This document shows positions 32,614-39,039 of a stretch of 64,000 bases of DNA, piece by piece (the first letter of the stretch is position 1; each line of letters opens with the position of its first letter). The DNA comes from Halorientalis sp. IM1011 (lineage in GTDB: Archaea > Halobacteriota > Halobacteria > Halobacteriales > Haloarculaceae), in assembly GCF_001989615.1 (NCBI RefSeq), contig NZ_CP019067.1:372001-436000 (forward strand). The letters are read 5' to 3'. The position numbers and the translations under genes are program-made. The notes under the pieces were generated by a model. It did no database searches. It had not been told where the DNA came from and was given only the letters and a program-made list of their open reading frames with translations.

Positions 32614-32891
32614 TACGAGACCTTCGGGCCCTTGAAGAAACCGTCCTCGCTCTCGGGGGCGTTAGCCAGTGCCTCGTCCTGATCGAGGGAGTCGCGCACC
32701 TCGTCCGCCCGCATCACGTTCGCGAGGTCGGTCTCCTCGTCGACCTCGGGGACCTCGTCCAGCGTCTCGAAGTAGTCGAGGATGTCCGCGAACTGCTCGA
32801 CGAACCGGTCGACCTCCTCGTCGTCGAGGTCGACGCGGGCCAGCGAGGCGACGTGGCGCACGTCCTCGGGTTCGACGGCCGAATCGCTCAT
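32613..32891 (-). CDS. gatC: Aspartyl/glutamyl-tRNA amidotransferase subunit C
   Basis: 92 residues from ATG 32891; a further upstream start would add 43 unrelated residues. It has the GatC features EDVRHVASLARVDLDDEEV at the N-terminus, ILDYFETLDEVPEVD in the middle and the ending DGFFKGPKVS. GatC wraps around and stabilises the GatA-GatB complex. It is encoded directly upstream of gatA with a one-base TAATG overlap, so the two are translated together. Confidence 0.93.
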   Translation of the reverse strand: MSDSAVEPEDVRHVASLARVDLDDEEVDRFVEQFADILDYFETLDEVPEVDEETDLANVMRADEVRDSLDQDEALANAPESEDGFFKGPKVS

Positions 32892-33001
32892 GTTCGCGGC
32901 GAGGCCCGGACCGGCGGTAAGGGTTTCGATACCCGACTTTCGCGTGTTGCCGTCGCTCGCCGACACACGCTCGCACGCTCGCACGAAGGCGCCAGTACAA
33001 C

Positions 33002-33054
33002 GGCCGAAAACGGTACGCATGAAGTCTCAGAAGGCCGAAAACTTTAAGTCGGCC
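33002..33054 (+). promoter_or_regulatory. tfb promoter with inverted and direct repeats
   Basis: ACTTTAAG at 33041-33048 is a TATA-like box. It is flanked by GGCCGA (33033-33038) and TCGGCC (33049-33054), a perfect six-base inverted repeat. The word GGCCGAAAAC occurs at 33002-33011 and again at 33033-33042. Transcription would start near 33072, leaving about 45 bases of leader. The dyad around the TATA box is a candidate site for an autoregulator or repressor. Confidence 0.5.
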
Positions 33055-33116
33055 GAGCCACGACATAATAACGCATTAGAGAGTTTTCCGGGCACCAGCG
33101 CCCGCCGATCCAACCA

Positions 33117-34103
33117 ATGACAGACACCACCATCAGAGAGTATACGGGCGAGCGCGAGCGCACGCGCGAAGACGGAGATGAGACGGAGGAGCGGGAGCGC
33201 GAAGAGCCGGTCGTCTGTCCGGAGTGTGGCGGTTCGCTCGTGACCGACTCGGAGCGTGGCGAGACGGTCTGTGAGGAGTGTGGACTGGTCGTCTCCGAGG
33301 ACGAAGTCGATCCCGGACCGGAGTGGCGCGCCTTCGACGCCAAGGAGAAAGACGAGAAGAGCCGGGTCGGGGCCCCGACCACGAACATGATGCACGACAA
33401 GGGGCTCTCGACCAACATCGGCTGGCAGGACAAGGACGCCTACGGCAACTCCCTGTCCTCGCGCCAGCGCGAGAAGATGCAGCGGCTGCGCACCTGGAAC
33501 GAGCGGTTCCGCACCCGCGACTCCAAGGAGCGCAACCTCAAGCAGGCACTCGGCGAGATCGACCGCATGGCTTCCGCACTGGGTCTCCCCGAGAACGTCC
33601 GCGAGACCGCCTCGGTCATCTACCGCCGGGCACTCGACGAGGACCTCCTCCCCGGTCGGTCCATCGAGGGCGTCTCGACGGCCTCGCTGTACGCCGCCGC
33701 CCGACAGGCCGGCACGCCCCGCAGTCTCGACGAGATCGAATCGGTCTCCCGGGTCGACAAGGACGAGATCGCACGCACCTACCGCTACGTCGTCCGGGAA
33801 CTGAACCTGGAGATCCAGCCCGCAGATCCCGAGAGCTACGTCCCCCGCTTCGCCTCGGATCTCGACCTCTCCGAGGAGGTCGAGCGCCGGGCCCGGGAAC
33901 TGCTGAGTTCGGCCAAAGAGCAGGGCGTCCACTCCGGGAAGTCCCCGGTCGGGCTGGCCGCGGCGGCCGTCTACGCCGCCTCGCTGCTGGCCAACGAGAA
34001 GGTGACCCAGTCGGCGGTCTCCGAGGTCGCCTCCATCTCCGAGGTCACCATCCGCAACCGCTACCACGAACTGCTGGAAGCCGAGGATACCGTCGCGCAG
34101 TAA
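33117..34103 (+). CDS. tfb: Transcription initiation factor TFB
   Basis: 328 residues, archaeal TFIIB. The N-terminal zinc ribbon binds RNA polymerase with C34-x2-C37 and C52-x2-C55 (CPECGG, CEECGL). B-reader/linker residues 65-115 include PGPEWRAFDAKE and GLSTNIGWQDKDAYG. Two cyclin folds follow at about 125-215 and 220-315, binding TBP and the BRE next to the TATA box. The first 30 residues are an acidic/basic leader. Haloarchaea carry several TFBs; which one this is cannot be told. The promoter shows inverted repeats around the TATA box. Confidence 0.95.
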   Translation: MTDTTIREYTGERERTREDGDETEEREREEPVVCPECGGSLVTDSERGETVCEECGLVVSEDEVDPGPEWRAFDAKEKDEKSRVGAPTTNMMHDKGLSTNIGWQDKDAYGNSLSSRQREKMQRLRTWNERFRTRDSKERNLKQALGEIDRMASALGLPENVRETASVIYRRALDEDLLPGRSIEGVSTASLYAAARQAGTPRSLDEIESVSRVDKDEIARTYRYVVRELNLEIQPADPESYVPRFASDLDLSEEVERRARELLSSAKEQGVHSGKSPVGLAAAAVYAASLLANEKVTQSAVSEVASISEVTIRNRYHELLEAEDTVAQ

Positions 34104-34149
34104 CCGTCTCCACGCTCTTCTCGCTGTCGTCACGACCCGCACGCGACGG

Positions 34150-35265
34150 CTAGTCGACCAGCGACCGGACGTACTTCGTGACGTGGTCGTCCATCCGACG
34201 CTTGTACCCCGCTTGCCGGGCCAACCGGTCGAGTTCCCGCGCGACCAGACTACCGTACTGAACGGCCTTCTTGTCCCGCTCGGCGATCTTCGCGGGGAGC
34301 CACTCCGCCGCCGCTCGGCGGAGCGCGACCTTCCGCTCGGCGTCGCCCCGGTCCTCGTCAGGGCCGGGGTCGGCCACGAGTAGATGGCCGGGGAGCGGGA
34401 GCGCCGCCTCGACCACCCGGTCGTCGAGCAGCGGCGCGACGGGGTCGACGCCCGCGGCCCGCAGAGCGAGCACGTCCCGCTCCAGTTGCTCGGGGAGCGT
34501 AGTCAGGACCTCGCGGCGCGCTCCCCGGACCGTTCCGGCGTCGACGCGGGGGTCCTCCGGCGCTTTCGCGACCTTGGCGTAGCCGCCGAACAGTTCGTCG
34601 GCTCCCTGTCCGACGGCGAGCCGGTCGTAGCCGTCGGCGGCGACGCGGTCGGCCACCAGATAGAGCGGGAGGCCGATCTGGACGTCCATCGCGTTGGTCC
34701 GGCCGATGGCGCGGGCGAGGTCCGGCACCGCACGTTCGAGATCGTCGTGGGTGAGTTCGACCACCGTGAGGTCCCGCCCGAGCGCGTCGGCGGCCGTGCG
34801 GGCGGCTTCGACGTCGTGACTGTCCTGGAAGCCCGCGACGTACAGCGGTGCGTCCAGCCGCGCTGCCAGGATGGCCGAGTCGACGCCGCCCGAGAAGGCG
34901 ACGGCCAGCCCAGCGGTGTCGACCGCCTCGGTACTCGCTGCGACGGCGTTACGGACCGCCCTGATGGCTGCGTCCTCGTCGTCACTGGCAGGCGGGTCCG
35001 GGAGCGTCCAGACTTGCTCGTCGCCCCCGGCGGTGCGAACGTGGCCCGCGGGCACCGGATCGGGATCGGACAGGTCAGTCGGGTCGAAACTCCACCGGGT
35101 CGGATCGTCGGCCTCGGTGAAACAGGGGCGGCGACCGAGCACGTCGCGGACGAGTTGCCGTTCCCCTGAGTCGGCGAGTTCCCCGGCGAACCCACGGGTG
35201 CCGGGCAGTGGGTCGCCGTCGTCGAGTGCCTCGCGGACGGTCGCCAGGTCGGCACTGTCGATCAT
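34150..35265 (-). CDS. Asparagine-synthetase-like ATPase without a complete glutaminase
   Basis: 371 residues. The C-terminal two thirds is the asparagine-synthetase ATP-pyrophosphatase domain: P-loop AVAFSGGVDSAILAA near residue 121, GQGADELFGGYAK near 224 and DKKAVQYGS near 340. The N-terminal 105 residues correspond to a shortened, degenerate glutaminase domain with no Cys at position 2, so glutamine hydrolysis is unlikely and free ammonia or another amine would be used. It may make asparagine or an unrelated amide. The ATG overlaps the stop of the PHP gene (ATGA), forming a two-gene operon. Confidence 0.85.
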   Translation of the reverse strand: MIDSADLATVREALDDGDPLPGTRGFAGELADSGERQLVRDVLGRRPCFTEADDPTRWSFDPTDLSDPDPVPAGHVRTAGGDEQVWTLPDPPASDDEDAAIRAVRNAVAASTEAVDTAGLAVAFSGGVDSAILAARLDAPLYVAGFQDSHDVEAARTAADALGRDLTVVELTHDDLERAVPDLARAIGRTNAMDVQIGLPLYLVADRVAADGYDRLAVGQGADELFGGYAKVAKAPEDPRVDAGTVRGARREVLTTLPEQLERDVLALRAAGVDPVAPLLDDRVVEAALPLPGHLLVADPGPDEDRGDAERKVALRRAAAEWLPAKIAERDKKAVQYGSLVARELDRLARQAGYKRRMDDHVTKYVRSLVD

Positions 35266-35945
35266 CGCAGATCGGAGAGGCGGCGCTGGACGCGGCGCTT
35301 CACGCCACCGGCGGCCTGCCGGAAGCTGATCCGCCAGGGCGTCCGTTTGCCCTCGACGGTGGTGTGGCCCTCGCGGATCGCGTCGAGGATGGCGTCGACA
35401 CTACGTTCGGCGGCGTCGATGCGGGTCACGGCCTGTCCGACCATCTCGCTGATGTGGGCGTCGCTCCCGGCGGTCATGGGCATGCCGTTGCGGCGGGCGA
35501 ACCGCTCGGCCTGTCGGTTCGACCGGCCGGTAAGCAGGCGGGAGTTGTACACCTCGATGGCGTCGGCGGCGGTCAGCGTCTCCTGTGAGATGTTCGCGAG
35601 GACGCCGCTGCGGGACTCCTGGAAGGGGTGTGGGACGACGGCGATGCCGCCGAGCGAGCGGATGCGATCCAGTGTCTCCCCGAAAGAGAGGCCTGGCGGG
35701 ACCGCTTCCCGGACTCCGAGCGCGAGGACGTGACCAGCGGCCGTCGAGACCTCCATCCCGGGGATGCCGACGAGGTCGTACTCTTCGGCTTTCTCGACGG
35801 CCGCGAGGCTGGCCTCGATCTCGTCGTGGTCGGTGACGGCGAGTGCGTCCAGGCCGACGGCCTCGGCCTGACCCAGAAGCAGTTCGATCGGGTCACGGCC
35901 GTCGTGGGACAGCGACGAGTGGGAGTGCAACTCGGCGGCGAGCAC
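35262..35945 (-). CDS. PHP-domain phosphoesterase
   Basis: 227 residues from GTG 35945. Metal-binding PHP motifs are ELHSHSSLSHDG at the N-terminus, VTDHDEIEASL near residue 40, VVPHPFQ near 107 and GSDAHISEM near 160, the layout of histidinol-phosphatase/3',5'-nucleotidase-like enzymes. The longer upstream frame (to 36020) is rejected because a TATA-like box at 35967-35975 lies 26 bases before the GTG, predicting a leaderless transcript. The next gene overlaps by four bases. The substrate is probably a small phosphorylated molecule or nucleotide. Confidence 0.87.
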   Translation of the reverse strand: MLAAELHSHSSLSHDGRDPIELLLGQAEAVGLDALAVTDHDEIEASLAAVEKAEEYDLVGIPGMEVSTAAGHVLALGVREAVPPGLSFGETLDRIRSLGGIAVVPHPFQESRSGVLANISQETLTAADAIEVYNSRLLTGRSNRQAERFARRNGMPMTAGSDAHISEMVGQAVTRIDAAERSVDAILDAIREGHTTVEGKRTPWRISFRQAAGGVKRRVQRRLSDLR

Positions 35946-35966
35946 GTCCCCCCATTGACCCGGCCC

Positions 35967-35975
35967 TATCAAAAG
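35967..35975 (-). promoter_or_regulatory. TATA-like box of the PHP/Asn-synthetase-like operon
   Basis: Minus-strand CTTTTGATA is centred 26 bases before GTG 35945 and settles that start as a leaderless GTG. Confidence 0.5.
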
Positions 35976-36106
35976 CCAACCGGTCCGAGAGTCGAACGAC
36001 CGCCGGCCGCGGCGTCTCACGACCGGCCGCGACGCTCGAACATGTTCCCCGGCAGAGACGGTCAGACCGGGACGTACGGGCGCTTTGGCCGGGCCCGTGT
36101 CGACGA

Positions 36107-36137
36107 TATTATAAGCGTTCGTCCGCCAGTAGCGGAC
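36107..36137 (+). promoter_or_regulatory. Promoter and candidate operator of the regulator/membrane pair
   Basis: TATTATAAG (36107-36115) is a strong TATA box centred 29 bases before ATG 36140. Between the box and the start lies a perfect dyad, GTCCGC (36121-36126), five bases, GCGGAC (36132-36137), ending two bases before the ATG. A protein bound there would block transcription start, so this is a good candidate for self-control by the encoded regulator. Confidence 0.55.
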
Positions 36138-36139
36138 AC

Positions 36140-36520
36140 ATGGTCCGAGACCCGTTCGCGGACGAGGACCAACCGGATCTACAGGACGTGCTCGACGCGC
36201 TGGACGACCCCAAGTGTCGAGCCATCGTTCGCAACCTCGACGAACCCATGACAGCCGAAGAGATCTCGGAGGTCTGTGACGTGCCGCTCTCGACCACCTA
36301 CCGGAAGCTGGATCTGCTGACCGAAGCGTCGCTGTTGCGCGAAGGCATGGAGATTCGCCCCGACGGGCAACACGCCAGCAAGTACGAGGTGGACTTCGAG
36401 GAGGTCGTCGTGGGCCTCGACGACGGCGACCGGACGTTCGAGGTCGGGATCAGCCGAGTCCCACGGACCGCCGACGAACGACTGCGGGATCTGTGGTCGG
36501 AGGTGCGCAAAGAAACGTGA
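36140..36520 (+). CDS. ArsR-like winged-helix regulator
   Basis: 126 residues. Residues about 15-75 are an ArsR/HTH_20-type winged helix: LDDPKCRAIVRNLDEPMTAE, then SEVCDVPLSTTYRKLDLL as recognition helix and EGMEIRPDGQHASKYEV as the wing. The C-terminal part carries a beta-rich dimerisation or effector segment. It overlaps the next gene by GTGA, and such helix-turn-helix/small-membrane-protein pairs recur in haloarchaea. The membrane partner may sense a signal and sequester or free the regulator. TATA box and dyad operator precede it. Confidence 0.85.
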   Translation: MVRDPFADEDQPDLQDVLDALDDPKCRAIVRNLDEPMTAEEISEVCDVPLSTTYRKLDLLTEASLLREGMEIRPDGQHASKYEVDFEEVVVGLDDGDRTFEVGISRVPRTADERLRDLWSEVRKET

Positions 36521-36810
36521 TCGAACTCTATCCCCTCTTTCACCTGCCGACGGTCATCACCGCACTCAAGACGGTGACGCTCGTCCTCGGCGCGATGATC
36601 ACTTACTTCTCGTACAAGGCCTACCAGCGGACCGGCGCGCGCCCCCTCGGGTTGCTCGCGTTCGGCTTCGCCCTCGTGACCCTCGGGAGCATGCTGGCCG
36701 GCGTGTTCGACCTCGGCCTGTCGCTCCAGCGGGAGTACGCCATCATCGCCGAGACCGGCCTCATGGCGCTTGGGTTCGGCGTCATCGTCTACTCGCTGTA
36801 CGCGCGGTAG
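36517..36810 (+). CDS. Small three-span membrane protein partnered with the regulator (DUF7521-like)
   Basis: 97 residues from GTG 36517, which overlaps the regulator stop (GTGA). Three hydrophobic segments at about residues 10-30, 43-64 and 77-95 fill most of the chain, with short loops and a Tyr/Arg end. It resembles the haloarchaeal DUF7521 membrane proteins that accompany winged-helix regulators. Likely function is to control or anchor that regulator; nothing catalytic is visible. Confidence 0.78.
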   Translation: MIELYPLFHLPTVITALKTVTLVLGAMITYFSYKAYQRTGARPLGLLAFGFALVTLGSMLAGVFDLGLSLQREYAIIAETGLMALGFGVIVYSLYAR

Positions 36811-36837
36811 CTGGCCCGTCGGCGGCCGCGAACGCAC

Positions 36838-37632
36838 TCAGGCCTTTCTGAGCCGGTTCATCGCGTCCGGGAGCTCGTTGGCGGCCGTCGAGGTGGCGTC
36901 GTCCCCGTTCCAGAACCGCTCGACGTAGCCGTCGGCGTTGACCAGCAGAATCAGCGATCGGTGGTTGAACATGTACCCCCCGGAGTCCGCTGCGGGTTCC
37001 GTCTCCGTCGCCGTGGACGGCGTCGACGCTGACTCCTCGGTCGCGGTCGGTGTGGAACCGGTCGCCGTCGAACCAGTCGCCGTCCCGTGGGATCCGGGGC
37101 CGGTCTTCTCGAAGTACACGCCGAGCTCCTCCTGAACGGTCGCTTTCGCCCGCGCTTCCGTCTCGGGACGGAGGAAGGTCCAGTTGCCGGCCTCGAGATT
37201 CACGTTCCGTTCCTGTGCGTAGGTCCGCAATCGTTCGGCCGTGTCTCTGGCCGGGTCGAAGGTTATCTCGGCGAACTCGACCGCGTCGCCCCACCCCTCG
37301 TCGAGGGCCTTCCCCTGAGCCGACACGAGTGCCTGCGTCAACAGCGGGCAGGCCGTCTCGCAGTTGCTGAAGACGAAGGTTAGCGCGAGCGGCTCGTCGA
37401 ACTCTGTGGTCGATTGCTCGCCACCACCCAGGGCGTCCGGGAGTGTCACGGCGGGAATCTGCTGTCCCCACGCCGGAAACCGAACGTCCTCCGGGTCGAA
37501 CTCCATCTCCTGTTTCGGGAGCTTCGTGTTCGGGTTCTGGTCCGAGGAATCACCGCCACCGAGACAGCCGGCGACTGCGACCGTCCCTGCCGTCGCGCCG
37601 AGCGCGGTCCGGATGTACTGTCGTCTGTCCAT
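36838..37632 (-). CDS. SCO1/SenC-family copper protein (lipoprotein)
   Basis: 264 residues. It opens with a Tat lipoprotein signal (MDRRQYIRTALGATAGTVAVAGC, lipobox Cys23). The thioredoxin-like SCO domain has the copper ligands C91-x3-C95 (SNCETACP) and His224 (FNHRSLIL). It delivers copper to the Cu-A site or redox-maintains it in cytochrome oxidase, outside the membrane. Residues about 182-218 form a Thr/Ser/Ala-rich insert placed just ahead of the ligand His, unusual for SCO proteins and probably O-glycosylated or flexible. It lies 10 kb from the oxidase subunit I gene. Confidence 0.9.
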   Translation of the reverse strand: MDRRQYIRTALGATAGTVAVAGCLGGGDSSDQNPNTKLPKQEMEFDPEDVRFPAWGQQIPAVTLPDALGGGEQSTTEFDEPLALTFVFSNCETACPLLTQALVSAQGKALDEGWGDAVEFAEITFDPARDTAERLRTYAQERNVNLEAGNWTFLRPETEARAKATVQEELGVYFEKTGPGSHGTATGSTATGSTPTATEESASTPSTATETEPAADSGGYMFNHRSLILLVNADGYVERFWNGDDATSTAANELPDAMNRLRKA

Positions 37633-37763
37633 TGTGAGGGGGTTTCGGTCGGACGGGCTAAAGTGTCGCGTTCCCGTCCGCTCGTGCGCGCCGGAGACAC
37701 GAGCGTTCCCGGTTGGCTGGAATCTCGCGAGGGCTTAATCCGGACGAGCACCTAGAACGAGAC

Positions 37764-38201
37764 ATGACCGATCACGTACTGGTGCCAGTCGACGCCTCAC
37801 CGCTGTCCGAGCAGGCGGTGGAGTTCGCCCTCGAGGAGTACGCCGACGACGCGACGATCACCGTCCTGCACGTCATCGATTTCGTCGAGGCGGGCTACGG
37901 TGCGCCGATGGAGGCCTCACTCCCGGGCTACTGGGAAGACTGGTACGAGACGGAAAAAGAGAACGCGGAAGAACTGTTCGAGAATCTCCAGTCGATGGCC
38001 GACGACTACGACGTTACGCTGGCGACCGAGACGGTGATGGGCCAACCGGCCCGCAGCATCGTGGAGTTCGCCGACACCGAACCGATCGATCACGTCGTCA
38101 TGGGAAGCCACGGTCGCTCGGGCGTCTCCCGGATCTTGCTCGGGAGCGTCGCCGAGACGGTCCTCCGACGCGCCCACTGTCCCGTCACGATCGTCCGCTG
38201 A
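37764..38201 (+). CDS. Universal stress protein (UspA family)
   Basis: 145 residues. It has the UspA fold: VLVPVDASPLSEQAVEFAL at the N-terminus and the ATP-binding loop VMGSHGRSGVSRILLGSVAE near residue 113, matching G-x2-G-x9-G-S, so it probably binds ATP. The ending HCPVTIVR is typical. A single stand-alone domain in the cytoplasm; role in stress response is general. ATG 37764 is chosen because the domain begins there. Confidence 0.93.
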   Translation: MTDHVLVPVDASPLSEQAVEFALEEYADDATITVLHVIDFVEAGYGAPMEASLPGYWEDWYETEKENAEELFENLQSMADDYDVTLATETVMGQPARSIVEFADTEPIDHVVMGSHGRSGVSRILLGSVAETVLRRAHCPVTIVR

Positions 38202-38268
38202 CGGGCGCTCCGGACCTTGGCGGGACACCATGGAAACCATTCACAAGCCCTGGTACGTTTAGTCGGGC

Positions 38269-38274
38269 TTATAC
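38269..38274 (+). promoter_or_regulatory. TATA-like box of the membrane-anchored halocyanin gene
   Basis: TTATAC is centred 27 bases before ATG 38298, pointing to a leaderless transcript. Confidence 0.5.
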
Positions 38275-38297
38275 AGGATGGTGAAAAACCGACGGGT

Positions 38298-38987
38298 ATG
38301 GAGACAGAACGTTCGAGCGATTCCGACGGGTCGGCGACCAGTCGTCGCGGCTTTCTGCGGACTGCGGCGGTAGGCGCGGCGGCCACGAGCGTCGCGGCAG
38401 GTGCGACCGGGACGGCGACGGCACAGGAAGGGACGCCAGCACCGGAGGACATGTTCGACGGGTGGCTGTCGGAGACGACCAACTTCGACGGCACCGTCGT
38501 CGACGAGACCGGGCAGGACTCGATCACCATCGCGGTCGGTGGCAACAGCCTCGTGTTCGACCCGCCCGCGGTCCGGGTCGATCCCGGCACGACGATCACC
38601 TGGGAGTGGGAAGGTGGCCGTCACAACGTCGTCGGCGAAAACCGCGACTTCTCCAGCGGTGACCCGACCAGCGAGACGGGGACGACCTACGAGCAGACCT
38701 TCGAGGAAACCGGCGTCGTCAAGTACCTCTGTGAGCCCCACGCCGGCGTCATGCAAGGCGTCGTCGTCGTCGGCGACGCCGAAGCCGGTGCGGGCGGCGA
38801 AGGCGGTGACCACGGCGGCGGCGAACTCGTCCTGACCGACAGCCTGCTTGCGATGGGCGTCGCTCTGGTGCTCGGCGTGCTCTCGCCGATTCTGTTCGCC
38901 GTCCACCTCGCGATGAACCGCGACAAGGTCGGCGGCCGCGGCAACTCCGGCGACGGCGAACTCAAGCGGATCGACTCACAGGACTGA
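38298..38987 (+). CDS. Halocyanin, Tat-exported and membrane-anchored
   Basis: 229 residues from ATG 38298. The Tat signal TSRRGFLRTAAVGAAAT is followed by an AxA cleavage area (ATAQEG), not a lipobox. A plastocyanin-like type-1 copper domain follows, with ligands His109 (GRHNVV), Cys145, His148 and Met152 (YLCEPHAGVM). A Gly-rich linker leads to a C-terminal membrane helix at about residues 180-202 and a short cytoplasmic end, so the copper domain is tethered outside. It should shuttle electrons from the bc/quinol side to the terminal oxidase. Confidence 0.92.
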   Translation: METERSSDSDGSATSRRGFLRTAAVGAAATSVAAGATGTATAQEGTPAPEDMFDGWLSETTNFDGTVVDETGQDSITIAVGGNSLVFDPPAVRVDPGTTITWEWEGGRHNVVGENRDFSSGDPTSETGTTYEQTFEETGVVKYLCEPHAGVMQGVVVVGDAEAGAGGEGGDHGGGELVLTDSLLAMGVALVLGVLSPILFAVHLAMNRDKVGGRGNSGDGELKRIDSQD

Positions 38988-39039
38988 TCGACTCGCCGGC
39001 CGACGAAAGGGTTAGCACCGTCGCGCCGGTAGCGCAGTC

